Made by a program: the position numbers and the translations under genes
Shown here: piece after piece, positions 45,601-56,614 of the stretch
Position numbering within the stretch: position 1 is the first letter of the stretch
Layout: each line of letters opens with the position of its first letter
From: Ariolimax columbianus
Taxonomy: Eukaryota; Mollusca; Gastropoda; Stylommatophora; Arionidae
Reading direction: 5' to 3'
Length of the DNA: 64,000 nt
NCBI GenBank assembly: GCA_036924085.1
Contig: JAVGWX010000013.1
Location: 59,612,390 to 59,676,389 of the forward strand
Notes under the pieces: model-generated
Seen by the model: the letters and a program-made list of their open reading frames with translations, nothing else
Told to the model about the DNA's origin: nothing
Databases searched by the model: none

Positions 45601-46300
45601 ATCTCTACCTGGATACAAATAAAACTAAGAAAATGAAAACTGATAAGACAAAACTCCAACCTAAAATCGAGATAGCTGGCGAAGAGATTGAAAATGTTGC
45701 ACATTTTGAATTTCTGGGATCAATACTAAACAACAATGGAGTCTGTACAAAAGAAGTAAGAAGACGACTGACTATGGCAATGCAGAAGATAAGGAGTATG
45801 CAGAACCTATGGCACGATACAAACAAAGAAATAAAACTAAAGATCTTAAGAACATGTATTTTTCCTGTGGCAACCTATGGATGTGAAACATGGACGATTA
45901 CGAAAGTAATAGGAGCGAAGATCGGTGCTTTTGAAACACAGTGCTACAAAAGAGTCTTGAAAATCCCTTGGGCAAAGAAACAAACAAACAAATCCATCCG
46001 GCAAGACCTGAATGTGGAAGAGAATTGGCTCATAAATGACGTAATGACTCAAAAACGGAGGTATTTTGAACACATCAAATGACACAACGGACTGGAGAGA
46101 GCGGTTATGGAAGGCATGGTCACCGAAAGAGAAGTAGGGGCCGACCGAGAAGACGATGGACTCAGGACATCAGGGAAACGCTGGATTTGACCTTGAGGAA
46201 GGCTGGAAGATTGTCGAAAGAGTTTCCTACAGACACACTGTCATGAGAGCGACGTTCAGCAAAGGACATGCTCATGATGATGATGATGAAGTTAAGGTAA
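45600..46300 (+). mobile_element. LINE-C C-terminal half
   Basis: The frame at 45633-46082 reads HFEFLGSILNNNGVCTKEVR, IFPVATYGCETWTITK and KIPWAKKQTNKSIRQDLNVE. It continues after a frameshift with RVSYRHTVMRATFSKGHAHD. RTE-like post-RT region, almost identical in layout to the inverted copy at 52.1-52.3 kb. Confidence 0.85.
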
Positions 46301-46432
46301 GTTTTCCAAATATCTCTAGATATTGGAGCCAAAAAAAAAGATAGGATTATGATAGATAACTCCACAGGCTATTGAGGTTCAACTGATGGGATAGAGTGCC
46401 CAACTCTGAAGTCCTCGGCAAGGTAATGTTGT

Positions 46433-46805
46433 TTGGTATCCACACTCTGCTGTAGAGAACCCAGATCAGATGAACTTAGCGTGTTGTTCCCATACTCAAT
46501 TAAACTCCCCCCTGTCTCAGTTATTCTGGAACATCGCCGCATTTCCCTGTTCTGTCATGTTGTCCGACTGGACAAGGAGGTCCCAGCTCACCAGATTCTT
46601 CAAAAGACAGTCAACAGTGCTAACGGCCTCCACCCTGCTGGGTGGAAGCGCCGGAAGGGTCGTCCTCGAAGCACGTGGCTCCAACAGGTAGCAACCTTCC
46701 CCTCCGCCTTAGAGGAGGCCTGGCAGCACGCAGTTACAACTGGACATGGTGGTGTTCATCCTACGCAACGAGCTTCAGACGCCTAAGCGAACATTATTAT
46801 TATTA
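46433..46805 (+). mobile_element. LINE-H C-terminus and 3' tail
   Basis: RISLFCHVVRLDKEVPAHQI, then GWKRRKGRPRSTWLQQV, ending RASDA; then an attattattatta tail. Confidence 0.75.
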
Positions 46806-46904
46806 AGCAGGTGTAGGGTGAGCTCAGCGCAGGCAAGCGATTGACATGGGGGACAGAAGAGACGATACAAAGACGCTCTGAAAGTATCTGTCAACAGTTT
46901 CCTC

Positions 46905-47130
46905 ATTGAATGTCTTCTTCTTCTTTGCATTCAGCATCTTTGGTCATGTTATATCTACAGGCCAGTCAACATGATGAAGTCTATAGTCCTCACAATTTAG
47001 GAACGGCTGCCTCATAGCTTTTGTTTCAACTCCGCACCCTCTGACCAGGCCTGGTATCTCATTTCCCTATAGAGTGGGCATTCCTGTAGAATGTGTTCAG
47101 GATTCTGGCCCCCTGTTCCACATGGGCATT
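46905..47130 (-). mobile_element. LINE tail fragment
   Basis: The minus strand reads HILQECPLYREMRYQAWSEG-like text, the same tail family as 30.7-30.85 kb. Confidence 0.6.
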
Positions 47131-47164
47131 CATCGGTGTGAGATCTTTAGTCGGTATAGATGTT

Positions 47165-47455
47165 CTCATTGATGTAATCTCTTGGGAACTGCTTGCTCCA
47201 TACCGCTCAGCCTGACACACTGCCATCACATATGGTGCTTGCATCAGCGAGAAAAGATGCACCACTGCAGCACATAAAAAGTGAGCTGCATGGAAAGACA
47301 GAATGCAAGATGAACCAATTACTGACACGTAGTATGTGCTTCACGTGCAGTAGAGTTTGCCGCGCTCAGATAAAACTGTACATTCATTTGCAGTTATATC
47401 TGAAAACACATGGCTGATACTCTCGCCATCTTTTTTTGTGATGGGTAGTTATTAT
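47165..47455 (+). mobile_element. LINE C-terminal end with zinc-finger relic
   Basis: A 74-codon frame ends CFTCSRVCRAQIKLYIHLQL plus YLKTH, a degenerate C2H2 finger like that closing the LINE at 13.1-14.5 kb. Confidence 0.5.
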
Positions 47456-47459
47456 TATT

Positions 47460-47835
47460 AGTATTAGTGGCACAGCGCATGAGCTCCAACGGCCAGCGAC
47501 CCATAGCTGACTGCTAGCGTCAGGACCAGCGAACCAGAGCTGTCAAGACTCTTCTATACCTCAACGCGGTGATCCTTGATTACAGGCTGCAACAGAGCAG
47601 ACTGGCTAAGGAGAAGGGATCAAAGAGGAAATGCTAGTCTGGTTCCCAAAAAATGCTTGCTGAAGTCAGATGTGTTGGACCGAAAGGTGCAAATATCACA
47701 GTCAAGCTGTAAACTATGACACAATGCATTCCGTTCTCTGGACTACATTCTGGTACTTGCAAAGCCCTTTTCATGGCTTGGTAGCGAGAGATTGAGAACG
47801 AACTAAGCCAAGCCAAGCCAAGACAAGCCAAGCCA
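47460..47835 (+). mobile_element. S2 composite, long form
   Basis: Second module first (gcatgagctccaacggccag, gtgatccttgattacaggct), then the S2 unit (atgtgttggaccgaaaggtg), ending in agccaagccaagac. The stretch 47836-48154 has no recognised content. Confidence 0.82.
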
Positions 47836-48154
47836 TTAATGGCAATACCAAGCTACTTAACTTGTGATGCTTCTCCTTCTTCTATCATGTTTGAGCCTTA
47901 CAAAGCATAGGAGCATCATTGGGTGTTGGTACCATGGCGAGAAGCTTGCTCCAAGGTACATGACGCCACATAATGATGGTGTATGTAGCACTCTGTGTTA
48001 CAAGATGAGGCTGTCAATTTTCTGCACAATCCTTCTTCCAGCTTGGAAGGTTACAGTGGTCTCAGTCTTTCAACCATGGCATCATATTAAATTATCATCA
48101 AATGATCTTTGCCCTCATTTATGTAAAAAAAATTGTCATGTTTAATTTTTTTGG

Positions 48155-48640
48155 TCTTCGTGGCGAAGTGATCAAGCTGTTTGCCTCGTGTTCAGATGGT
48201 CGGGGTTCGAATTTGAGCTGCGGCAGTCGGTTCATGGTGGGAATTTTTATGGAGATCCCTGGGTTCATCGCCGGAGATTCCTGGGTTCATCGCTGGAGAT
48301 CCCTGAGTTCATCGCTGGTGATCCCTGGGTTCATCGCTGGAGATCCCTGGGTTCATCGCTGGAGATCCCTGGGTTCATCGCTGGAGATCCCTGGGTTCAT
48401 CGCTGGATATCCCTGGGTTCATCGCTGGAGATCCCTGGGTTCATCGCTGGAGATCCCTGGGTTCATCGCTGGAGATCCCTGGGTTCATCGCTGGAGATCC
48501 CTGGGTTCATCGCTGGAGCTACGGAGTTGGTGCTTTGTGCGATGCTCTCAATTGATGGCTTACCGTTCTGCGGAAAGAGACTGAGACGTATGGGGAGATC
48601 AGCGGAGATAAACTCAAGCCCTCGCCTTTAACCTTCGTTA
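48155..48640 (+). mobile_element. S7 tRNA-headed element with internal 22-bp VNTR
   Basis: The head ggtcttcgtggcgaagtgat, then cggggttcgaatttgagc, gives A-box-like tggcgaagtga and B-box-like ggttcgaattt. About 12 units of tggagatccctgggttcatc plus gc fill 48248-48520. A unique end follows (ggggagatcagcggag). Confidence 0.7.
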
Positions 48641-49251
48641 ACTTTACATTTATGTGATTTTTAGATATAACACCACAAGGAAAGGACGAGGTTGCACAGA
48701 CACCCTGTTTACTCTAAGACAGATTTGTGAACAAACTATTTAATTTAATCAGGAACAAAACATCGTCTTTGTAGACCAGGAGAAAGCTTTTAATCGAGTG
48801 GATAGAAACAACTTATAGGAGATTCTGGAAAACTATGAAGTGCAAAGACATTTATTTAAAAATATAATAGCAATGTATAAAAATAGCCAAAGTACTGTTA
48901 GAACAGCAAGCGGACTTACTAAGTGATTTGCAGTTAAAACGGAAAAGACAGGGATGTGTACTATCATCACGTTTGTTCATTGTATACGTGGATTAAATAA
49001 CAACTGAAGCAAAACCATTAACCACCACATTGAACGAGCTACTTTTTGTAGTTGATCAGTCTCTTTCATTCCAATGAACAAAACCTCCAAGAAGATCTGA
49101 ATGCTCTTGACAATGCCGGCGATAGATATAATATGAGGATTAGTACAGCAAAGACTGAGGCAATGAAAATCAGTAGAAAAGAGAAAACACTAAATATACA
49201 GATAAAAAGTACAGAGTTTAAACAAGTCAGTGAATTCAAATACTTGGGCAG

Positions 49252-49497
49252 GGGACGGCGTGGCCTAGTGGTTAAGTGGCACGGCTCACAACCAGAAGGT
49301 GCTGGGTTCGATCCCCATCACAGCACCGGCCGTTACCCCGGGGAAGCAAACCCTTAGAAAATGCAGGAGGAAGCAGACCCTTACATAAAATGCACGCTGA
49401 AGTCGGATGCACTGGGCCGACAGGCGCAAAATAAAAACCACAGTGTAACGCACACACGCCTTGGGGGATAGATAAATAAGGCGAACGCAAAAAAAAA
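49252..49497 (+). mobile_element. S1 SINE, first of tandem pair
   Basis: A-box tggcctagtgg, B-box ggttcgatcccc and a poly-A tail of about 11. Flanked by aaatacttgggcag at 49238-49251 and 49498-49511. Confidence 0.92.
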
Positions 49498-49511
49498 AAA
49501 TACTTGGGCAG

Positions 49512-49761
49512 GGGACGGCGTGGCCTAGTGGTTAAGTGGCACGGCTCACAACCAGAAGGTGCTGGGTTCGATCCTCATCACAGCACCGGCCGTTACCCCG
49601 GGGAAGCAAACCCTTAGAAAATGCAGGAGGAAGCAGACCCTTACATAAAATGCATGCTGAAGTCGGATGCACTGGGCCGACAGGCGCAAAATAAAAACCA
49701 CAGTGTAACGCACACACGCCTTGGGGAATAGATAAATAAGGCGAACGCAAAAAAAAAAAAA
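49512..49761 (+). mobile_element. S1 SINE, second of tandem pair
   Basis: Differs from the first copy at three positions I can see (B-box ggttcgatcctc, catgctgaag, ttggggaata) and has a longer A-tail. Flanked by the same aaatacttgggcag at 49498-49511 and 49762-49775. Confidence 0.92.
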
Positions 49762-50379
49762 AAATACTTGGGCAGCGTGTTCACACAATATGGAAGGCCA
49801 GGTAGAAAGGTGGATTCAAGAACACAGAAAGCTTATGCCGTTTCCTATCAGCTCTCACCATTACTAAGACACAAACACATCCCAATGAAGACAAAGAGGC
49901 AGTCGATAAATAGTATTTGTATACCAATTCTATGCTACCAGCATCAGATATGAACTCTCACTAAGGCACAAGAAAGAAAAAATATGGTATGCGAAATGAG
50001 GTGTTTGAGAAAGGCTGTAGGGTGGTCATAAGGCTGGACAGATTGAGAAACGAAATAATCAGACAGAAGGTGGGTGCAACATCGTGCATGGAATACACAG
50101 AGAGGCAAAGAATTCAATGGTTCGGACACCTGACAAGAATGCAACCAAAGTTACCAGCTGCTCGTGTCTACAATACCAGACATCAGGGTTGCAGAGCATG
50201 AGGCAGACCACGTAAAAGATGGATAGATGGTGTCAGTGCGACACAGAAGACACACGGAATGAGAACAACATCTGCGACAAAGCTGGCACACGACAGAAAA
50301 CTACACCTCCCCAGGACGTCTAACGACACAATTAGATAGATGATGATGATGAACACCACAAGAAAAGTAATTATTATTC

Positions 50380-50860
50380 TTCTTCGGCATTCGTCCTGAA
50401 AAGGATGTTGTGTCGTAGGTTACAGCGAGGCGGCGATATCTGCAACTTTTGTGCCTGACACATCTGGTTTCATCTGTCTATTTTATGGTGCCAGGTTTGC
50501 ATTTCCACTGCGATCCCTGTTCTCTTAGCCAGACTACACTAGTGCAGCCTGTTTCCAGGGCTGCCTCTTGCAAGGCGGAATAATAAGTTCTTGGTCAGCT
50601 GTGATTGGTTCGCTGTGATGCAAGCAGCCAGCTATGCTAGCAGCTAATCCACTGTTGAAAGGCCGTTCTTCAGCATTCATTCTGAAAAGGACGTTGTTTC
50701 ATAGTTTACAGCAAGACTGCGATAGCTACACCTTTCGGCCCGATACATCCCATTTCGGTTGGCTATTTTCAGTACCGGATTTGTCTGCGATCTCAATCTC
50801 TTGGCCATACTACAACTAGTGAAGCCTGCTTCTTCTTCTTCTTCGTTCATCCTCAGATCA
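50380..50860 (-). repeat. Two S2b repeats in tandem
   Basis: Copies at about 50388-50645 (cattcgtcctgaaaaggatg, ttagccagactacactagtg) and 50660-50830 (cattcattctgaaaaggacg). The stretch 50861-51129 has no recognised gene. Confidence 0.65.
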
Positions 50861-51129
50861 AGGTTCCAGTTTCTCTTACTGTTGTTTGTAAGGCTGTTTT
50901 ATCCCCAAACAGCTTTTGTCTCATGTCTGTCTCGCGAGGCCAGTATTGTTCTCTATTTTCCTGCGTGAGCATGCAGCTTTCTAGGACGTGTGCCCTAGGC
51001 ACCAGTACCTAGGTTGAAGAGCACTGTTCTAATACAATCAATGGATCTAGAATGACTTTCACACAGTATGTGTTCATTGTATATTTATTTGTCAGAAGAT
51101 CTTCTAATATACAATTGTGTTCTTACATC

Positions 51130-51485
51130 TTAGTCTTAGTCGACCTGTACTACTTCAGTGGCAGATGCCTCTGTGCAGGTTCCAGATCTGGCGTGAGCTG
51201 GATGTGACCAGGAGGTTTTCCTGATTAACGGGCTAGGCTCGAGCAGCTTATTACTCCACTGCGTCAAAACAAGTGCCACAAAGGATGGTTAACCGATGTG
51301 GGAGTCCATCTTAATAGACTCAAACACTAAAGCAAAGTAGACCCGCAGCCTGTTAGGTGCAATCTATGCTGCGGCCGGTGTTATGCCATGTCACACAGTT
51401 AGTCGCCTCTTACGACAGGCTCTCTGTGGGATAGTGTTGCTATTCTTGTCCTTGTCACTCACAAAGACCTCGGCGGACCACTTGG
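51130..51485 (-). repeat. S4 interspersed repeat, inverted
   Basis: Begins cttagtcgacctgtactact and ends cacaaagacctcggcggacc, the full reverse complement of S4. The stretch 51486-51830 is AT-rich without a gene. Confidence 0.88.
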
Positions 51486-51829
51486 GACATAATTCCATCA
51501 AATAAAATTAATTTAACTTAAAAATATATAAAATACATCTCACAACACTACATACACAAATAGATGCTATCAACAATAGTAAATGTACTAGTATGTACAC
51601 TTCTGTAACTGTACAACTTCTTTAAAGAGCAAAACTTGCACGATTAATCTCTGGACATTTGGTACACACATATCAATGGTTAGTTAAACACTAACATCAA
51701 GCCATGGCATCCATTGTGCCAAACCTTTCTCACCCATATGTAGCATAGGATTTCTAGCCGCGTGCAGACAAGGCCAGCTACTCATATCTAACTTTTTCTT
51801 CTATCCCTTTGAACCAACATGGCATCATC

Positions 51830-52365
51830 ATGAAGCATGTCCTTTATAGAACGTCCTCCCATAACAGTCTGTCTAAAAGAAACTCTTTCCCTTGCCAAAA
51901 CTCAAGCCCCTGTCACAGTCATACCCAGGCATTCCTGGATATTTTGGTGCCATCGTCTTCTTGGTCTACCCCTACCTCTTTTGCCCGGCACCATACCTTC
52001 CATCACCGTTCTCTCAAGACTGTTGTGTCTCTTGATGTGACCAAAGTATTTGCATTTTCAAGCCAAAATGGAATTGATAAACCAGTTCTCCTCTATGCTC
52101 AACTCTTGCCAAATGTCCACATTTGTCTTTTTCTCTGTCCAGGGTATTCTGAGGATCTTTCTGTAACATTTTGACTCGAAGGATTCGATTCTTTGTCTAT
52201 AAGTTTCAGTAAGCATCCATGATTCGCAGCCATAAGCTGCCACAGGAAAAACACAGGCTCTCAAGACTTTTACTTTTGTCGTTTTGTTGGTGCTCTGCCA
52301 TAATTTCAACAGGCTGTTCAGTCTCTGCATTGCCATGGCTAGTCTTCTTCTGATTTCTTTCGAGC
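51830..52365 (-). mobile_element. LINE-C C-terminal half, inverted
   Basis: The minus frame at 52058-52336 reads ACVFPVAAYGCESWMLTETY and LRIPWTEKKTNVDIWQELSI. The tail at 52040-51830 matches 'HTVMRAT'-type ends by position but is degenerate. Confidence 0.8.
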
Positions 52366-52690
52366 AGTCGCCATTTTAGGTCCGACACATCTGACTTCAG
52401 CAAGCATTTTTTGAGTACCAGGTTAGCATTCCCTCTTCGATCCCTTCTCCTTAGCCAGTCTGCCCTGCTGCAGCCTGTTATCCACGATCACCGCGTGGAG
52501 GTGTAGAAGGGTCTTGGCAGTTCTAGTTCGCTGGCCCTGACACTAGCAATCAGCTATGGGTCGCTGACCATTGCAGTTCATGCACTGCTCAGCATCTTGA
52601 TCCCATGTGTCTGACTGACAAGCATAGATATCGCAGCCTTTCTGTAAACTATGACACATCGTCACATTGGCCTTTCAGGACAAACACCGA
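52366..52690 (-). mobile_element. S2 composite second module plus S2b piece
   Basis: ggtccgacacatctgacttc, then cagcctgttatccacgatca, then gcagttcatgcactgctcag. It is followed by a plus-strand S2b-like piece (52615-52690). Confidence 0.75.
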
Positions 52691-52806
52691 AAAAAGAAGA
52701 AAAATGTAAAAATATATTTCCTATTGTAGAATTGATGTGAAAATACCACAAATTATGCAAAGTGATTGTATAAAGTGTGCTTCTCCAAGGATAAATAAAT
52801 AATTCA

Positions 52807-52922
52807 CTATAATTCTTCCAGTGTCATCACAGAGGCATAATCTTTATACATGATGCCCTTCTTGTCTGGATCAATAGCCGCAGACAGCATTTCTTCGAGC
52901 TCTTCTTGGGTGAATGGCTCCC
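52807..52922 (-). CDS. EFCAB2: EFCAB2/DRC8 proximal last exon
   Basis: The exon begins after the acceptor ttttaaag at 52923. The G carried from exon 56431-56540 completes GGG, and the peptide reads GEPFTQEELEEMLSAAIDP followed by DKKGIMYKDYASVMTLEEL and a TAG stop at 52807-52809. This is the C-terminal EF-hand of dynein regulatory complex subunit 8, which ends the family protein at about this point. The loop (DPDKKGIMYKDY) keeps D1, D3 and G6 but has Lys at position 5 and Tyr at 12, so calcium binding is doubtful. Spliced to the two upstream exons it gives 306 nt, exactly 102 codons with the stop. No canonical AATAAA was found just downstream on the minus strand; a weak AATATA lies near 52714. 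Confidence 0.87.
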
Positions 52923-53325
52923 CTTTAAAAACAACAGTGATGCAAAATCAGTTTACTAAAATGTTCAGTGCATCCATTTTCCAGTAAGTCAAATGATAAC
53001 AAAAGAAATTTAAATACAATCAATGACAAATAATCATAAACAGAACATGTTTTAATAATGAAAACTATCAATGTTAACATGTAAAGCTAAGGGCTGTATG
53101 TCAAACAGTTCAGATATGACATGTGAACTTGAAATACTTGAAATCCTGGTGTTCAAATAGGCAGGGCTAAAGAAAAGCGCTCATCTGTGACGAGTAAAAA
53201 TGTTTGCTTGACGCGTAAAAAAAATGTTTTTAATCGTTAATTATGTTTCTAATCGTTACTGCATAATGACTCTCACACGATTATTAATGATATTAGGTTC
53301 AAATAGATTATATATAAGCTAGCTT
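52923..53325. other. Intron, no gene recognised
   Basis: AT-rich EFCAB2 intron sequence. Confidence 0.45.
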
Positions 53326-53550
53326 ATGATGGTGAATCTAAATGGACCTTTACTACCACAATTTAAACTTACTAAAGCCATCGATAAATGGTGCTACAGG
53401 CCTAAAACTACCAAGAATGTTCAAGAACACACACGCCATGCCTCTGACAGTTGTGTATGTTTTCTTAAAAGAAATAGGCTAATATTGTGTAATAAATACA
53501 ATATATGTTGGTTTAGTACGCATTATTATGTAGAAATGAAGGTGAATTAG
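53326..53550 (+). mobile_element. Possible hAT-like transposase C-terminal relic
   Basis: The frame reads VNLNGPLLPQFKLTKAIDKW followed by basic residues, reminiscent of the 'GPP...F....AI..W' end of KIAA1586/C17orf113-type hAT-derived proteins. A single short match; weak. Confidence 0.3.
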
Positions 53551-54030
53551 TGCCTAGTTTAAATTTGTTAACATCTTCTTCTTCTTCTTTGCGTTCGGAT
53601 TCGTATGCTAGTTTTATGCCACTAGATGGGCTGCATCCATGAAGTGACACATCAGTCGCAGGTCCTCAATGGTTCCCCACAGTCTGATTCTTCCACCTTT
53701 TTATCGATACCTGGTATTTTTGCTTTCACCATGAAGTTGGGCTGTTGGTCTGTATTTTCATATACTTGTATCATTTCCCATGTCATATCATTTGTATCAT
53801 TTCCCATTTGTTAACATAAATTGTCTGATCGTATTCCGACCATGCTGACTGGTGAAATGTTTGATTGGCTAGTAAGTCGCCCTAAGATTTGTCAAGCCCT
53901 CCAAATAGGCATGTTTAATGTCTGTTTCCAGGTAGCCGAAGGCTTCGGCTATGCGCAGTATATATTTTAGAACTTCCTGTGGCCTACTAGGCCTTGGGGA
54001 AGGAACTAATTTGGGTGGTTTTCAACTTGA
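53551..54030. other. Intron, no gene recognised
   Basis: Nothing supported; a tcttcttctt stretch at 53575 may be an S2-type tail. Confidence 0.35.
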
Positions 54031-54215
54031 ATTTTTTAATTTTGTTCGAACAGTGGCTGTTACACCTACTCTTTTCAATTTCTAACTGCCAAAAGGTTTT
54101 TAACATGTTCAACCCTGAAATCAGGAGTCCGATCTCACTACCAGAGATCAGGGGAATTTTTACCAGAAGATCCACGTGAAAAAATTCCCCTGTGATTCAA
54201 ACTCGCGGTCTCTGG
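54030..54215 (-). mobile_element. S5 SINE, inverted
   Basis: aacttgaattttttaatttt tail complement, then aactgccaaaaggtttttaa, then ccagagatcagggg. Confidence 0.72.
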
Positions 54216-54309
54216 ATATGTGAACTATTTTAAAGAAATTCTTTGTTGTTGTTACAGATCCAACAGCATCCATGCTCTCACCCTTTAACCCAATGCTATG
54301 TAGTGTTTA

Positions 54310-54600
54310 TCAGTTGTTGTCTAGTGTCATACAAAGTTTTCCATTTATCTGGCCTTGGAGGAAGAAGTATTTTCCTAAAATCATTGAGCGCTGAGCACTC
54401 AAAGAGATGATGATCAACGGTTTCATATGGCTGTGTACACAGCTGGCTCTCAGGAGTATGTTGGTGGTTGGATTCTGTTCAGGTGTTTGTTTAGTGGGAT
54501 GTGTTGGATTCTGTTCAGGTGTTTGTTCAGTGGGATGTGTCTGGTTCTCAGTCAGAAAATGATACTCTGGTCCTACCATGTGAGTTGATTTACACTGTCA
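54310..54600 (-). mobile_element. LINE C-terminal fragment
   Basis: Frame-corrected minus reading gives ETVDHHLFECSALNDFRK and LYDTRQQLINTT, the terminal 'VDHFLFDC...' tail of jockey-like LINEs. A short tandem repeat (ttctgttcaggtgtttgtt) at 54473-54530 gives a TPEQNPTHPT duplication. The stretch 54601-55299 has no recognised gene. Confidence 0.65.
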
Positions 54601-55299
54601 TTTTGATTGTGGCTTGCCATATGTCTGTAGACCTCCTTTCCCATGTTTCTCATGGCCCATCTGTTCAGCCAAGTGTCTTTGTTTGTTGTTCTTATGAGCT
54701 GTTTGCAAAGCTGTTGCTGAATGTGGCTGTTCTTGAATTGATCCTTTTGGTAGTATTGATAAACAGAATGTGCTAATTTGTATACCTATATTTTTCTGTA
54801 AGTTATGAATGCTATTTACATGGACATAAAAATATAAACTAGTCATAGTTTCTATCTTCTAACAGTATTGCCTTGTTATAACGATTCTCTGCTTTTTGGC
54901 TAAGACTAATGTGTACACTTTCAGTCCAAATCAAAACCTTGCTGCACAAATACAACCGTAAAACACACTCAAACCAATCTCTTTTTGGCCGTATGGCTAA
55001 GATGAAAGAGCATTTTGATTACCGTAACTCTTGGGCCAAATAAAAAAATTAAGTAATCGACAACTTCACTTTTGGCTCAGAACAACAACAGCAAAAGTTT
55101 AACAAAAGGACTCAATCTGTGGTTGTAAGGAACAGAACAGGCCTTCAGATACAAGTCAAATTGTGCCATATGAGCAGATGAAAACCTTTATACCTGACAA
55201 ATACAAGGAAGGGGAAGTAACATTAATGCATGGAAATGTACATGTATATTTGTTTTTTGTGTGTTGGGGTGACAGAAGCACTGGGTATCTTCTTCTTTG

Positions 55300-55650
55300 T
55301 TGTCATTCGTTCTCAAACTCCTCTACTAAGCGATGAAAAGGACTTTGAAAATAGCAGGATGTAGTCCAGAGAACGGAATGAGTTGTGTCGTAGTTTACAG
55401 CTTGACTGTGATATTTGCACCTTTAGGTCCAACACATCCGACTTCAGGAGACATTTTTGGATACCAGGTAAGCCTTCACTCTTTGATCCCTTCTCTTTAG
55501 CCTGTCTGTCCTGTTGCAGCCTGTTATCTAGAATCACCATGTGGAGCTGTAGAAGGGTCTTGGTGCTCTGGGTTACTGGCTCTGACACTAGCAGTCGCAC
55601 TTGGGTCGCTGACCACTACAGCTCATGCACCGCTCAGCACCTTGATCCCA
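55300..55650 (-). mobile_element. S2 composite, long form
   Basis: cattcgttctcaaactcctc, then gatatttgcacctttaggtc, then cagcctgttatctagaatca, then gctgaccactacagctcatg. Both modules are present. Confidence 0.82.
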
Positions 55651-56430
55651 CTGGGTATAAAAGTACAGGTGTGAATAAGCAAATAGAAGTCAAACTATAA
55701 AGACAACCGCTCAAAATATCAACAATAAATCCTTTATTTCTTGAAATGTATAACATGAGCTACCTTGAAAAAAATTAAATATTGATGACCATTTTCTATC
55801 ACTGCTAATAAAATTAATAACAGAAAGGAATATCTAGAAACTTGTTTTGAATAAAAAGTCTTGTATATTCACATCATTTGCGCCAACAAAAGTCTTGTGC
55901 GAAAAAACTGTACATGAATAGTGTGCAGAGCGCACAGACAAAAGATAAAATGAAGGGTAAGTTGTCAGAGAAACTGGTTGTATGTAGACTCTGCAGAATC
56001 TTCTAAACCAAAACGAAAATGACAACATCAACAAACTGCAATGTAAGGAACCTCATAATCTTCAAAATTAGGGCAGAACTCATCAGACTTAACAAATGCT
56101 TAAACAAGTTAGACCCTGCACACACACTTGACTGTCGCAACTGCCACCATCCATATGAGATAATGCAACATGTGCTGCACAGACTTGCCAAAGGCTGAGA
56201 AAAGTTATTGCCTGGCACCTCCAGTCACTAATACAGCTCTACTGACTGGCTACAAAACACCTGCAAATTCTTCAACTTGGCATTGACTGCAAAAGAGAAA
56301 ACAGCGCGACAGATTTTGTTAATCAACAACAACCAAAATGAAGACTAATCACTCTAGAACTGTAAACAGTATAAAACATAAAAACAAAAGTACAAAAAGT
56401 ACATTGAAATTGTCTGGATTCTATACAAAC
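55651..56430. other. Intron, CR1-A scrap, no gene
   Basis: A 40-bp CR1-A 3' scrap (actggttgtatgtagactct) lies at about 55973-56012. At 56035-56220, plus-strand text near RNF...RAELIRLNKCLNKL may be another LINE tail. Otherwise unassigned. Confidence 0.4.
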
Positions 56431-56540
56431 CTTCCTCAGTCATATATTTTGTAATCTCGTCAGCTGTTAGATATCCTCTCCCATGGACGTCTAACACTTG
56501 AAATGCCTTGACTATCTCATCTTCTGGGGAAGCTTTAAAC
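56431..56540 (-). CDS. EFCAB2: EFCAB2/DRC8 internal exon, third EF-hand region
   Basis: The acceptor tttgtgcag lies at 56541 and the donor gaggaag|gtttgt ends the exon at 56431. The first base completes the split Arg codon of the upstream exon, giving ERRFKASPEDEIVKAF. The body reads QVLDVHGRGYLTADEITKYM and TEE. Family members carry 'PED..L.AFEVLD...RG.LT.DEL.KYMTEEGE' here, so the match is strong. The EF-hand loop DVHGRGYLTADE keeps D1, G6 and E12 but has His and Arg at the other ligand positions. The 110-nt exon enters in phase 2 and leaves in phase 1; both candidate last exons start in the matching phase. Confidence 0.9.
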
Positions 56541-56614
56541 CTGCACAAATAAAGAAGTCTCAACAATTATTGGGAATACGTCAAATTGTATACAGTTGTG
56601 ACATCACAACTGGC

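Larger units (their letters stand above)
48665..50335 (+). mobile_element. LINE-C RT to C-terminus, split by two SINEs
   Basis: Begins with the equivalent of a 'GRGCTDTLFTLRQI' RT start near 48680; degenerate IVFVDQEKAFNRVDRNNL follows. RT motifs continue to NMRISTAKTEAMKISRKEKT and SEFKYLG at 49245. After the SINE doublet the frame resumes at 49765 with YLGSVFTQYGRPGRK and continues with IPMKTKRQSINSICIPILCY. Many stops. Confidence 0.75.

Noticed and set aside
48102..48631. 147- and 160-codon repeat frames (PWVHRWRS type)
   Set aside because: They arise from the 22-bp VNTR of the S7 element, open in two frames at once.
49256..49330. tRNA gene
   Set aside because: A and B boxes are present, but there is no cloverleaf-consistent acceptor stem, the body continues into a SINE, and TSDs flank it.
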